A stretch of DNA of 64,000 nucleotides from DASUAS01 sp963750045 (lineage in GTDB: Bacteria > Actinomycetota > Acidimicrobiia > IMCC26256 > DASPTH01). The notes beneath the pieces were generated by a model. It did no database searches, had not been told where the DNA came from, and saw only the letters and a list, made by a program, of their open reading frames with translations. A program made the position numbers and the translations under genes. Where the stretch lies: positions 124,001 to 188,000 of the forward strand of contig CAVVPD010000006.1 in NCBI GenBank assembly GCA_963750045.1. Reading direction: 5' to 3'. Positions 35,255 through 44,430 of this stretch are shown here, in pieces (positions within the stretch are counted from its first letter, which is position 1; every line of letters starts with the position of its first letter).

Positions 35255-36190
35255 ATGCCGGAGACCGCGACCACGTGGGCCGACCTCCGGGTGCGCGCCG
35301 AGGCCCGACTGCTGGAGACCGCGGTGGCGTCACCGGCGAACGAGGCGCGGTGGATGGTCGAGCGCGTCTCGGGCTACGACGGCGTGGAGCTGGCGATGGG
35401 GGAGCACGAAGCTGCGACCGCGCCCGCCATCCAGCACCTCGACGACATGCTCCGGCGCCGGGCCGCGGGCGAGCCGCTGCAGTACGTGCTCGGGCGCTGG
35501 GGCTTCCGCGGCCTCGACCTGCTCGTCGACCGGCGTGTGCTCGTCCCGCGCCCCGAGACCGAGCTGGTCGCCCAGGTCGCGCTCGACGAAGCGCTCCGGC
35601 TGGGTGCGCGCCGGGGCGCCCACGACCCCTGGAGGGCCGGTACGACCGACTACGCGGTCGCCGACCTCGGCACCGGCTCGGGCGCGATCGCGCTGGCCCT
35701 CGCCTCCGAGCTCCCCGACGCCGAGGTGTGGGCCACGGACGTGAGTGCCGACGCTCTCGCCGTCGCCCGTGCCAACCTGGCGGGCATCGGCTCCGTGGCC
35801 ACGCGGGTGCGGATCGGGCACGGCTCGTGGTTCGGCGCGCTCCCGGGCGACCTGCGGGGCCGGTTGAAGGTGGTGGTGTCGAATCCTCCGTACGTCGCCG
35901 AGACCGAGGTGCCCGCGCTCCCGCCGGTGGTCGCCGACTGGGAGCCTCGCCTGGCGTTGGTGAGCGGGCCGACGGGCCTGGAGGCCATCGACGTGATCGT
36001 GCGCGAGGCACCGGCCTGGCTCGATCCGCAGGGTGCGGTCCTCGTGCTCGAGCTGGCGCCGCACCAGGCCGCGCCGGCCATCGAGCTGGCGCGCGTGGCC
36101 GGCTTCGCGGACGTGGAGGTGCAGCGCGACCTCGCCGAGCGTGAACGGGTGCTCGTCGCCCGCGTCGGCGGGAGCACAGGCGACCAGTAG
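35255..36190 (+). CDS. prmC: Release factor glutamine methyltransferase PrmC/HemK
   Basis: The 311-residue SAM-dependent enzyme methylates the Gln of the GGQ motif of release factors. The helical N-domain is followed by EPLQYVLGRWGFRGLDL near residue 72 and VPRPETELV near 96. The Rossmann motif DLGTGSGAIALALASE follows at 137-152, and the catalytic SNPPYVAETEVPAL lies near 208. A 20-residue insertion rich in Ala/Arg lies between VPRPETELV and the SAM site. It is encoded 2 nt after prfA, so the pair is an operon. Confidence 0.97.
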   Translation: MPETATTWADLRVRAEARLLETAVASPANEARWMVERVSGYDGVELAMGEHEAATAPAIQHLDDMLRRRAAGEPLQYVLGRWGFRGLDLLVDRRVLVPRPETELVAQVALDEALRLGARRGAHDPWRAGTTDYAVADLGTGSGAIALALASELPDAEVWATDVSADALAVARANLAGIGSVATRVRIGHGSWFGALPGDLRGRLKVVVSNPPYVAETEVPALPPVVADWEPRLALVSGPTGLEAIDVIVREAPAWLDPQGAVLVLELAPHQAAPAIELARVAGFADVEVQRDLAERERVLVARVGGSTGDQ

Positions 36191-36210
36191 GGAGACGGAG
36201 GTCTCGGGGA

Positions 36211-36426
36211 ATGGCAGACGAACTCGACGTCGACGCGATGATCGGTCGGTTCCGCGAGCGCGCCGCTGCGGTACGTGACCGGCCGCTCCCGCCCGTTGCC
36301 GGGGCCGAACGTCAGCGGTTCGTGGAACAGGCGCAGCGCGACTTCCAGGACTTCGCCATCATCGGCGACGCGACCTGGGAATTCGTCGACGGGGTGCTCA
36401 CCCTGCGCGTCGACCTCTCGGGGTGA
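36211..36426 (+). CDS. Small hypothetical protein
   Basis: The 71-residue acidic protein is mostly one helix (residues 5-50, FRERAAAVRD and RFVEQAQRDFQDFAIIGD) followed by a short beta-hairpin (ATWEFVDGVLTLRVDLSG). A weak ribosome site, AGACGGAGG, precedes the ATG. It resembles small conserved actinobacterial proteins found after prmC, but I do not recognise a named family. Its 3' end overlaps the convergent DUF983 gene by 29 bp, which argues for a genuine tail-to-tail arrangement. Confidence 0.6.
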   Translation: MADELDVDAMIGRFRERAAAVRDRPLPPVAGAERQRFVEQAQRDFQDFAIIGDATWEFVDGVLTLRVDLSG

Positions 36427-36820
36427 ACTGCTCGTCCAACCTCTCGTGCCGGTCGAGGTGCTGGAGGAAGGCGCGGTCGACCGCGACCCAGAGCGTCTTC
36501 GAGAAGGGGTAGCCCAGCAGCGGTACGAGGACCATCAGCGGGACGAGGATCGCCAGTAGCGGCACGACCGGGACCTCGGGGACGGTGAGCGCGAGCGCGA
36601 TGCCGAAGGTGACGATGAACACGCCGCCCGCGACGCCGATGTTGATCGCGAGCGCACCCGCCCAGTACCCCTGCTCGCGTTCGAAGTGCAGACCACAGCC
36701 CGGACAGTCGTCGACCATCGTGAAGTAGCGGTGGAACAGGTGCCCGCTCCCGCAGCGCGCGCACCGGCGGGTCGCGCCCCGCGCGAACATGCGGGCCTTC
36801 GACGGCGGCGGCGGCGACAT
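36398..36820 (-). CDS. DUF983 family membrane protein
   Basis: The 140-residue protein has an N-terminal zinc-ribbon-like segment RRCARCGSGHLFHRYFTMVDDCPGCGLHFEREQGYW (two CxxC pairs) followed by two membrane helices (about 53-80 and 84-106). The order is diagnostic of DUF983. Function is unknown; relatives sit near cytochrome oxidase genes in proteobacteria. It lies 4 bp downstream of the nuclease-like gene on the same strand, so they are likely cotranscribed. Confidence 0.88.
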   Translation of the reverse strand: MSPPPPSKARMFARGATRRCARCGSGHLFHRYFTMVDDCPGCGLHFEREQGYWAGALAINIGVAGGVFIVTFGIALALTVPEVPVVPLLAILVPLMVLVPLLGYPFSKTLWVAVDRAFLQHLDRHERLDEQFTPRGRRAG

Positions 36821-36824
36821 GCCG

Positions 36825-38358
36825 TCAACCTAGCGACGGGCAGGCGGGATCGTCGCCCCCGGGCTCGGGTTCGACGACGGGCCACATGGGCACGCCCTCG
36901 ACCGCGGAGTCCGGGCAGATCGAGCGGTAGCGGCAGCGCCGGCACACCTCCGTGTCGGCGACGCCCGCGAACGTCGCTTCGGCGCGGATCGACTCGACCT
37001 CGTGGCGGAGCTCCTCGGCGATCGCGGCGAGATCCTCGGCGTCGGGCTCGAACGGCTCGGGGTCGTCGAGGACCTCGGCGGCGAGGTGCTCGAACACGAT
37101 GCGCACCCGGAGCCCGAGCTGCTCGGCCAGCGGCGCGAGCACCCAGGCCTGCAGACGGGCCTGCGCGTCGTCGGCGACGCGATCGCTCCACACCTGACCG
37201 GTCTTGTAGTCGCGGGCGTCGAGCACGCCGTCGTGCACCCAGAGCGCGTCGAACCGTGCGGTGGCCATGAACGGCGTCGTGGGGTGGTGCGAGAAGCGGG
37301 CGCGGGTGACCTCGTGTCCGAGCGTCTCGGCCGACGCGGGCAGCGATCGGCGTGGCGGGCCAGCTCGTCGCGCATGCGGTCGTTGGTCTCGAAGCCGTGG
37401 CCCTCCAACACGTCGGCGACGTGTGCCGGATCACGGCACGAGCCGTGCTCGTGGACGAGCCGGAGCACGTCGTGCATCTGCTGGCCGTGGACGGGCCCCG
37501 GATCGGTGTCGCTGGCCGGGATCTCGAACAGGTACCGGTTGCGCCACTCGCGTGGGCACCGGCGCCACGCGTCGAGGTTGGTGGGGGTCACGTGGAGGAT
37601 GCCCGGCAGGAGGTCGCGGCGCCGGCCGTAGTGCGCGCCCCTGCGATGCTCCGGGCACGCGGCGACGAACCCGCACCCGCCGCAGTCGGCGCCGAGCGTG
37701 GCGGCGGGCGAGTCGATGCGCCGACGCACCAGCTCGACCTGGGTCTCGAACCACCGGGTGACCGCGGGGCGCTCCGCCGGCTCCACGACGCGCTCGCGCG
37801 CCAGACCCCGCACGAGGTCGACCCATGCCACCCGCAACGGTTCCCCGTCGAGCCACGGGGTCAGCCGGAGGAACGCGACGCGCATGCCGGGCAGCTCGAG
37901 CGGGTCCGCGTGGGGAACCCGCCCGCCCCAGAGGGAGAACTGCCGCAGCTCGTGACCACCGTCGGCGGTGCGGACGGTCAGATCGACCCACCCCCCGACC
38001 CGGAGCCCGCGGCGGAGCGTCGGCTCGTCGACGTGGCCGTCCTCCCACACCGCGGGACGGTCACCGAAGACCTGGACGTACCAGTGTGCGGCCTGCGCCA
38101 GCACGGCCTGCTCCTCGGGTTCGAGCTCTGCACCGAGGCCGGTGAAGTCGGCGGCCTCGGGTGCCCGGAGCTCCGCGTGGAGGTCGCGGAGGCGGGCGAC
38201 CAGGACCTCCCGCATCCGGCTCCGATGGACCGGTTCGTGGGAGCGGGCCGCGGCCTCGTACTCCCGGGCGAGGCGACGCGCGCGGACATCGAATCCGCCC
38301 GCTGGAGCAGGGAGGGCGTGACCTTCGGGAGCGCCACGGGTTCGGCCACACCGCCCAC
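36825..38358 (-). CDS. Tandem RecB-like PD-(D/E)XK nuclease with two Cys clusters, two frame breaks
   Basis: The protein is about 511 residues after correction. The N-terminal half has a degenerate PD-(D/E)XK core (GGWVDLTV, then HELRQFSLW) ending in the Cys cluster DCGGCGFVAACPEH. The C-terminal half begins TPTNLDAWRRCPREWRNRYLFEIP, has HGQQMHDVL, the catalytic-type DALWVHDGVLDARDYKTG (Asp and D-x-K), and ends with CRRCRYRSICPD, a Cas4/AddB-like Fe-S pattern. Frame changes lie near 37336-37347 and in GCGCGCG at 38277-38284. GTG 38358 is the most likely start. It is probably a DNA exonuclease or repair factor, not Cas4 of a CRISPR locus, since no other cas gene is present. Confidence 0.75.
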
Positions 38359-38390
38359 GGTAAGCCCCGGCCGGCGGAGGTCGGCGTACC

Positions 38391-38396
38391 TAGACT
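38391..38396 (+). promoter_or_regulatory. -10 box upstream of rpiB
   Basis: TAGACT lies 26 nt before the rpiB ATG, giving a short leader that includes GGGAG as ribosome site. Confidence 0.4.
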
Positions 38397-38422
38397 GGGT
38401 CGGTCGCCATCCGGGAGCGCCC

Positions 38423-38871
38423 ATGCGAATCGCCATCGGCTCCGATCACGCGGGCTACCGCCTGAAGGAGCACTTCATCGCCGTCCTGCAGGAGGTCGGC
38501 CACGACGTGACCGACCTCGGCACCGACTCCGAGGCGGCCGTCGACTATCCCGTCTACTGCTCGGCCGTGGGCCGCGAGGTCGCCGCCGGCCGCGCCGAGC
38601 GCGGCATCGTGCTCGGCGGCAGCGGGCAGGGCGAGCAGTTGTCGGCCAACAAGGTGAAGGGCGTGCGCGCCGCGCTGTGCAACGACCTCTACACCTCCGA
38701 GTACTCGCGCCGGCACAACGACGCCAACGTGCTGTCGATCGGCGCTCGCGTCGTCGGCGAGGGGCTCGCCGACGAGATCCTGCGCGTCTGGCTCGCCACG
38801 GAATTCGAAGGGGGGCGTCACCAACGCCGCATCGACGAGATCACCGCCATCGAGAACGGGGAGATCCCATC

Positions 38872-38875
<4 letters not shown>
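38423..38875 (+). CDS. rpiB: Ribose-5-phosphate isomerase B
   Basis: The 150-residue enzyme interconverts ribose 5-phosphate and ribulose 5-phosphate. It opens RIAIGSDHAGYRLKEH, then TDSEAAVDYPVYC, GIVLGGSGQGEQLSANKVKGVRAALC and the phosphate-binding RRHNDANVLSIGARVVG. The active-site loop has Gly-Glu-Gln where E. coli RpiB has its Cys. This matches the mycobacterial type, which uses Glu as base. The last residues overlap the glyA start (GTGA), consistent with cotranscription of rpiB and glyA. Confidence 0.95.
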
Positions 38876-40128
<1,253 letters not shown>

Positions 40129-40137
40129 GGGAGCTGG

Positions 40138-41316
40138 GTGCCGGGATACCTGACCGTCGCCGGGGTCGCCGCGGTCGTCACGTTCCTCCTGACGTTCGTG
40201 ATGCGGTGGGTCGCGCCGCGCGTCGGCGCGGTCGCGATGCCCGGTCCGCGCAGCGTCCACACGAGGCCCACGCCGTCGCTCGGCGGTGCCGCCATGTTCG
40301 TCGGCTTCCTCGTGGCGATGGCGGTGGCGTCGCGGCTGGCGCAGTTCCACGAGATCTTCGCCGACAACTCCGAGCCGCTCGGCCTGCTGCTCGCCGGTGC
40401 GGTGATGTTCGTGGTGGGCGCGATCGACGACCTGCGCGAGGTCTCACCGCCGGCCAAGATCGCGGGCCAGGTGCTGAGTGGCAGCATCCTGTCGCTCCTC
40501 GGCGTGACGATGCTCTATTTCCGCGTGCCCTTCGCGAGCTACGAGTACGTCGTGCTGTCGCCCGATCTCGCGCCCTTGGTGACGGTGCTCACCGTGGTGG
40601 TCATGGCCAACGCCATCAACCTGATCGACGGTCTCGACGGTCTCGCGGCCGGCATCGTGTTGATCGCGGGCGCGGCGATGTTCCTCTACGCCGACCGGCT
40701 GTTCAAGGCGGGCCTGCTCGAGGGGTCCAACATCGGACCGCTGGTGGCGGCGATCACCGTCGGGATCTGCGTCGGGTTCCTGCCCCACAACTTCAACCCG
40801 GCGCGCATCTTCATGGGCGACGCCGGTGCCATGTTCCTCGGTCTGTTGTTGGCCACCATGACCATCACGGTCGGGGGCCGAACCGCCGACCCGTTCAGCG
40901 GCCAGACGTACTTCTACTTCGCGCCGCTCGCGATCCCGCTGGTGATCCTCGGCGTGCCGATCTTCGACACCGTGTTCTCGTTCCTGCGGCGGGTGACCCG
41001 CCGCCAGTCGTTCGCCCGGGCCGACCACGAGCACCTCCACCACCGGCTGATGCGCATGGGCCACGGGCCGCGGCGCGCCGTCGTGATCCTCTGGCTCTGG
41101 ACCGCGCTGCTGTCGGCCGTGGTGCTCCTGCCGACCTTCACGAACCGCGGCAACTCGCTCGTGCCCCTCGCCGTGATCGCCCTCGGACTGCTCCTCTACG
41201 TCTACTTCCACCCCGGGGTCCGCAGCGTGCGCGCCGAGAGCGAGCAAGGTGAACCCGGCGACACCGGCGAGGTCGTGGAGCTCGAGCCCCGGCGCGCGGC
41301 CCGGCGGGCGAAGTAG
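40138..41316 (+). CDS. wecA: Undecaprenyl/decaprenyl-phosphate sugar-1-phosphate transferase (WecA/Rfe/TagO-like)
   Basis: The 392-residue MraY-superfamily protein has about ten membrane helices. Conserved loops are PGPRSVHTRPTPSLGG near 37, VGAIDDLREVSPPAKI near 94 (DDx metal motif), NAINLIDGLDGLAAG near 155, FNPARIFMGDAGAMFLG near 218 and the His cluster ADHEHLHHRLMRMG near 296. These fit WecA-type enzymes that start polymer synthesis by loading GlcNAc-1-phosphate on polyprenyl phosphate. The position just upstream of the atp operon matches rfe of mycobacteria. Start is GTG. The exact sugar specificity is inferred from synteny. Confidence 0.9.
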   Translation: MPGYLTVAGVAAVVTFLLTFVMRWVAPRVGAVAMPGPRSVHTRPTPSLGGAAMFVGFLVAMAVASRLAQFHEIFADNSEPLGLLLAGAVMFVVGAIDDLREVSPPAKIAGQVLSGSILSLLGVTMLYFRVPFASYEYVVLSPDLAPLVTVLTVVVMANAINLIDGLDGLAAGIVLIAGAAMFLYADRLFKAGLLEGSNIGPLVAAITVGICVGFLPHNFNPARIFMGDAGAMFLGLLLATMTITVGGRTADPFSGQTYFYFAPLAIPLVILGVPIFDTVFSFLRRVTRRQSFARADHEHLHHRLMRMGHGPRRAVVILWLWTALLSAVVLLPTFTNRGNSLVPLAVIALGLLLYVYFHPGVRSVRAESEQGEPGDTGEVVELEPRRAARRAK

Positions 41317-41391
41317 CGGACGGCGCAGCGGATTCGACCGGGGAGTAGGGTCGTCGCCGGACAGAAAATTCGCCCGGCGCCCGTCTCCGAG

Positions 41392-41421
41392 TTGACGTTT
41401 CGAAGGCGTGTCCGGTAGCTT
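41392..41421 (+). promoter_or_regulatory. Putative promoter of the atp operon
   Basis: TTGACG (41392-41397) and TAGCTT (41416-41421) are 18 bp apart, downstream of the wecA stop. They lie about 65 nt before the first cistron's start at 41485. Confidence 0.5.
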
Positions 41422-41431
41422 GCGAATACAT

Positions 41432-41455
41432 TCACAAGCGCGGGACGGCTTGTGA
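41432..41455 (+). promoter_or_regulatory. Inverted repeat in the atp operon leader
   Basis: TCACAAGC (41432-41439) pairs perfectly with GCTTGTGA (41448-41455) across 8 nt, between the putative -10 box and the Shine-Dalgarno. It could be an operator or an mRNA hairpin. Confidence 0.5.
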
Positions 41456-41484
41456 CGCGCCCAGGCGATGGAGGGAATTCCCGG

Positions 41485-41745
41485 GTGGACGCAGCCGATC
41501 AGTCGGCACGGGAGAAGAAGGGCTACGGCGACGGTCTGACCCAGGCGCTGACCCTGGTCGTCGGACCCGTACTCTTCGGTCTTCTCGGTGCCTTCCTCGA
41601 CAGCAAGCTCGGGACGGCGCCGCTGTTGATGCTCGTGTTCGGTCTCTTCGGTGTGCTGGCGGCCTGCGTGACCGCGTACTACGAGTACCGAGGTCGTATG
41701 GAACGCCACGATGAGGGGAAGCCGTGGGCACGACGCATGCAGTAG
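41485..41745 (+). CDS. AtpZ/AtpI-like small membrane protein
   Basis: The protein is 86 residues from the GTG at 41485, chosen because GGAGGG lies 9 nt upstream. An in-frame GTG at 41452 lacks such a site and overlaps the inverted repeat. Two membrane helices (about residues 18-36 and 42-62) flank a short loop, TALVVGPVLFGLLGAFLDSKLG-like, as in AtpZ/AtpI proteins that precede ATP synthase genes. AtpZ/I proteins aid c-ring assembly or Mg2+/Ca2+ supply. Its 3' end overlaps the next gene by 22 bp. Confidence 0.78.
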   Translation: MDAADQSAREKKGYGDGLTQALTLVVGPVLFGLLGAFLDSKLGTAPLLMLVFGLFGVLAACVTAYYEYRGRMERHDEGKPWARRMQ

Positions 41746-42191
41746 CGCCTGCAGGATCCAACGCGGCGGCCAGCGGTGAGGCGCGCGACGTGGCCTACGA
41801 GGGTCAGATCGCCGGCGATCTCGTCCGTCGGCTGCTCATCGTCTCGCCCCTGGTGTTGCTCGTCGCCGGCGTCGTGCGCGGTGTCGACGGCCTGATCAGC
41901 GCGGCCATCGGCCTGGTGCTCGTCGGGGTCAACTTCCTCGTCGCCGCCCGCCTCATCAGCTACACCGCTCGCCGGTCGCCCGGCGCCGTGATGGGCGTGG
42001 TGCTCGGGGGCTACATCGTGCGGATCGGCGTCCTGTTCGGGATCGCGCTCGCGCTCGAGAACGTGTCGTGGATCGACATCCCCGTGCTCGTGCTCACGAT
42101 CGCCATCGTCCACCTGGCTCTGCTCACGTGGGAGATGCGCCACGTGAGCCTCACCCTTGGCTTCCCCGGCTTGAAGCCGGGCCGGCAGTAG
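41724..42191 (+). CDS. atpI: ATP synthase subunit I-like membrane protein
   Basis: The 155-residue protein has four membrane helices (about 40-56, 60-80, 92-112 and 116-140) and a short charged N-terminus. This matches the AtpI family, an assembly factor for the c-ring. The GTG start lies inside the preceding gene, so translation is coupled. It ends 11 nt before atpB, whose GGAAGG ribosome site lies in the gap. Mycobacteria carry a comparable gene (Rv1303) in the same place. Confidence 0.82.
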   Translation: MGTTHAVAPAGSNAAASGEARDVAYEGQIAGDLVRRLLIVSPLVLLVAGVVRGVDGLISAAIGLVLVGVNFLVAARLISYTARRSPGAVMGVVLGGYIVRIGVLFGIALALENVSWIDIPVLVLTIAIVHLALLTWEMRHVSLTLGFPGLKPGRQ

Positions 42192-42202
42192 GAAGGTCAG
42201 CA

Positions 42203-42967
42203 GTGCCCCTGCTCGGCGCGTTCGTATTCCCGCCCATCGACGAGCTCTTCCGGTGGAAGGACATCTGGTTCGAAGGCTCGCCGCTGGCGATCAACAAGAC
42301 CGTCCTGCTCGTCCTCATCTCGTCGCTGCTGATCCTCGTGATCTTCATCGGTGGGAGCCGGCGCAAGGCGCTGCGCCCGGGCGGCGTGCAGAACGTCGTC
42401 GAGATGACCTACGAGTTCATCGACAACGGCATCACCAAGGACGTCGTCGGCCACGACGCCGGGCGCTTCACCCCCTTCCTCGGGGCGCTCTTCCTGTTCA
42501 TCCTGTTCCTGAACTTCTGGGAGGTCATCCCCTTCCTCCAGTTCCCGCCGACCTCGCGCATGGGCATCCCGGGCTTCCTCGCGATCATGGTGTACTTCGT
42601 CTACCTCTTCACCGGGTTCAAGAACCAGGGCATCAAGTACCTCACGGGCCATCTCTTCCCGCCGGGTGTCCCGAAGCTCCTCTACCTCCTGGTGACGCCC
42701 ATCGAATTCGTGCAGCTGTTCCTCGTCCGGCCTTTCTCGCTGGCCGTCCGACTTCTCGCCAACATGATGGCGGGCCACATCCTGCTCACGGCGCTCGCCC
42801 TGCTCACCGCGTACTCGTTGACGAACGCCCCGATCATCGCCATCGGTCCTTTCGCCCTCAACGTGGCGGTGACCGGCTTCGAGGTGCTCGTCGGCTTCCT
42901 CCAGGCATACATCTTCACCCTGCTCACCGCCGTGTACCTCGGCGACGCGCTCCACCCGGAACACTGA
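42203..42967 (+). CDS. atpB: F1Fo ATP synthase subunit a
   Basis: The 254-residue integral membrane protein forms the proton half-channels of Fo. The start is GTG after GGAAGG. The key fourth-fifth helix segment reads RPFSLAVRLLANMMAGHILL near residue 175-194, containing the essential stator arginine. The last helices have GFEVLVGFLQAYIFTLLTAVYLGDALH. FLNFWEVIPFLQFPPTSRMG lies before. Length and motif order match actinobacterial subunit a. Confidence 0.96.
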   Translation: MPLLGAFVFPPIDELFRWKDIWFEGSPLAINKTVLLVLISSLLILVIFIGGSRRKALRPGGVQNVVEMTYEFIDNGITKDVVGHDAGRFTPFLGALFLFILFLNFWEVIPFLQFPPTSRMGIPGFLAIMVYFVYLFTGFKNQGIKYLTGHLFPPGVPKLLYLLVTPIEFVQLFLVRPFSLAVRLLANMMAGHILLTALALLTAYSLTNAPIIAIGPFALNVAVTGFEVLVGFLQAYIFTLLTAVYLGDALHPEH

Positions 42968-43029
42968 GCCGGAACACCAAGCCCAGATCACCGACGCAAC
43001 CTTCACACCCAACCAGGAGAGAAAACATC

Positions 43030-43290
43030 ATGTCCCAACTCCTCCTCGCCGCCCAGCAGGCCGGTGAGCTCAAGGCCGGTCTGCAGTCCATCGGTGCCGG
43101 TATCGTCTACGGCGCCGCGGCCATCGGCCCGGGCATCGGTATCGGCCTCGTGGTCGCGAGCGCGATCCAGGGCATGGCCCGCCAGCCGGAGATGCAGGGC
43201 ACGATCCGCACCACGATGTTCCTCGGTATCGCGTTCACCGAGGCGCTCGCGCTGTTCGGGTTCGTGCTCTTCTTCCTCGCCAAGAGCTAG
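43030..43290 (+). CDS. atpE: F1Fo ATP synthase subunit c
   Basis: The 86-residue proteolipid has two helices. The first contains the Gly-rich packing motif GAGIVYGAAAIGPGIGIGL, followed by the polar loop RQPE (51-54) that contacts the gamma/epsilon stalk. The second helix bears the proton-carrying Glu71 in IAFTEALALFGF. A ribosome site AGGAGAG precedes the ATG. No Na+-binding Gln/Ser pattern stands out, so proton coupling is likely. This is the subunit that diarylquinoline drugs target in mycobacteria. Confidence 0.97.
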   Translation: MSQLLLAAQQAGELKAGLQSIGAGIVYGAAAIGPGIGIGLVVASAIQGMARQPEMQGTIRTTMFLGIAFTEALALFGFVLFFLAKS

Positions 43291-43299
43291 GCGGCGACC

Positions 43300-43840
43300 A
43301 TGTTCGCAACCCTGTTGCTCGCGGCCTCAGAGGTCAGCGTCAAGGCGAAGAACCCGATCCTCCCCGAGGGCAAGGAGATCCTCTGGGCCGCGATCGCGTT
43401 CGTGCTCGTCTTCGGCCTGCTGGCCTGGAAAGCGTGGCCTGCCATCAGGGCGGGCCTGCAGGCCCGTCAGGACAAGATCGGCGAAGACCTGGAGAAGGCG
43501 GAGGCCGCGGCGCGTGGAAGCCGAGACGTCACTCGAGGACTACAAGCGTCAGCTCGCCGAGGCGCGCAACGACGCCAGCCGCATCATCGAGGAGGCTCGC
43601 CTCCAGGCCGAAGGTGTGCGCCAGGAGCGCATCTCCGCGGTCGAGGGTGAGATCGCGGAGCTGCGGGCCCGTGCCGCGGAAGACATCCGGCTCGCCACGC
43701 AGCGTGCCATGGGTGACCTCCAGGGCCGGGTGGCCGAGCTGTCGATCGAGCTGGCCGAGAAGGTCGTCGAGCGCAACCTCGACCGCCAGACCCAGACCGC
43801 GCTCATCGAGAGCTACATCAACCAGGTAGGGAGCAACTAG
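43300..43840 (+). CDS. atpF: F1Fo ATP synthase subunit b, frame broken near 43509
   Basis: The N-terminal membrane anchor (EILWAAIAFVLVFGLLAWKAW, about residues 27-47) precedes a long charged coiled-coil that is the peripheral stalk. After DLEKAEAA the frame is lost and the other frame continues with VEAETSLEDYKRQLAEARNDASRIIEEARLQ to the stop at 43840. One surplus G in GCCGCGGCGCGTGG (43506-43516) explains it; corrected length is about 179 residues. b and delta are separate genes here, unlike the fused b-delta of mycobacteria. Confidence 0.9.
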
Positions 43841-43842
43841 CC

Positions 43843-44373
43843 GTGCCGTCGACCCCGCGCGTCGAGGCCTACGCCAACGCGCTGCTCGAGGTGAGCCGCG
43901 CCGAGGGACACCTGGCCGAGATCGAAGACGAGCTGTTCCGCTTCGCGCGGACCTTCGAGGGGTCCGACGAGTTGCGGACCGCGCTCACCGATCCGGTGCT
44001 CCCCCCGGGGCGTCGGGTGGCGATCGTGGAGGACCTCCTCGGCGGCAAGGCGCTGCAGACGAGCGCCGCGCTGGCCTCGTTCCTCGTGGCTGCGGGCCGC
44101 GCCGGTGACCTCCCGGCGATCATCGACCGCTTCGTCGAGCTGGCGGTGGCCGAGCAGCGGCGCGCGGTGGCAGAGGTGCGCAGCGCGATCGAGCTCACCC
44201 CCGAGCAGACCGATCGTCTGCGAGAGGCACTGAACCGTGCGACCGGCAAAGACGTCGAAGTGAAGGTCGTCGTCGACCAGTCGGTGCTCGGTGGGATCGT
44301 CGCCCGGGTGGGCGACCTCGTGATCGACGGCTCCGTCCGGCACCGGCTGGAACAACTGCGGGAGCAGATCTAG
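43843..44373 (+). CDS. atpH: F1Fo ATP synthase subunit delta
   Basis: The 176-residue protein links the peripheral stalk to F1. GTG start 2 nt after the atpF stop. The N-terminal helical bundle starts RVEAYANALLEVSRAEG, and the C-terminal domain ends VVDQSVLGGIVARVGDLVIDGSVRHRLEQLREQI, the OSCP signature. It is intact and normal in length. A 57 bp gap with AGAGAGCGAGCG precedes atpA. Confidence 0.95.
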   Translation: MPSTPRVEAYANALLEVSRAEGHLAEIEDELFRFARTFEGSDELRTALTDPVLPPGRRVAIVEDLLGGKALQTSAALASFLVAAGRAGDLPAIIDRFVELAVAEQRRAVAEVRSAIELTPEQTDRLREALNRATGKDVEVKVVVDQSVLGGIVARVGDLVIDGSVRHRLEQLREQI

Positions 44374-44430
44374 TGCGAGCGAACGACCGCGCGCCGGGAA
44401 CCCCGGCGAGCAGAGAGCGAGCGAACTGAG

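Noticed and set aside
33987..36011. Minus-strand open frame of 674 codons opposite prfA and prmC
   Set aside because: prfA and prmC on the plus strand are unmistakable; the antisense product has no recognisable motif.
36825..38358. Cas4 of a CRISPR-Cas locus
   Set aside because: No repeats or other cas genes nearby, and the protein has a doubled architecture.
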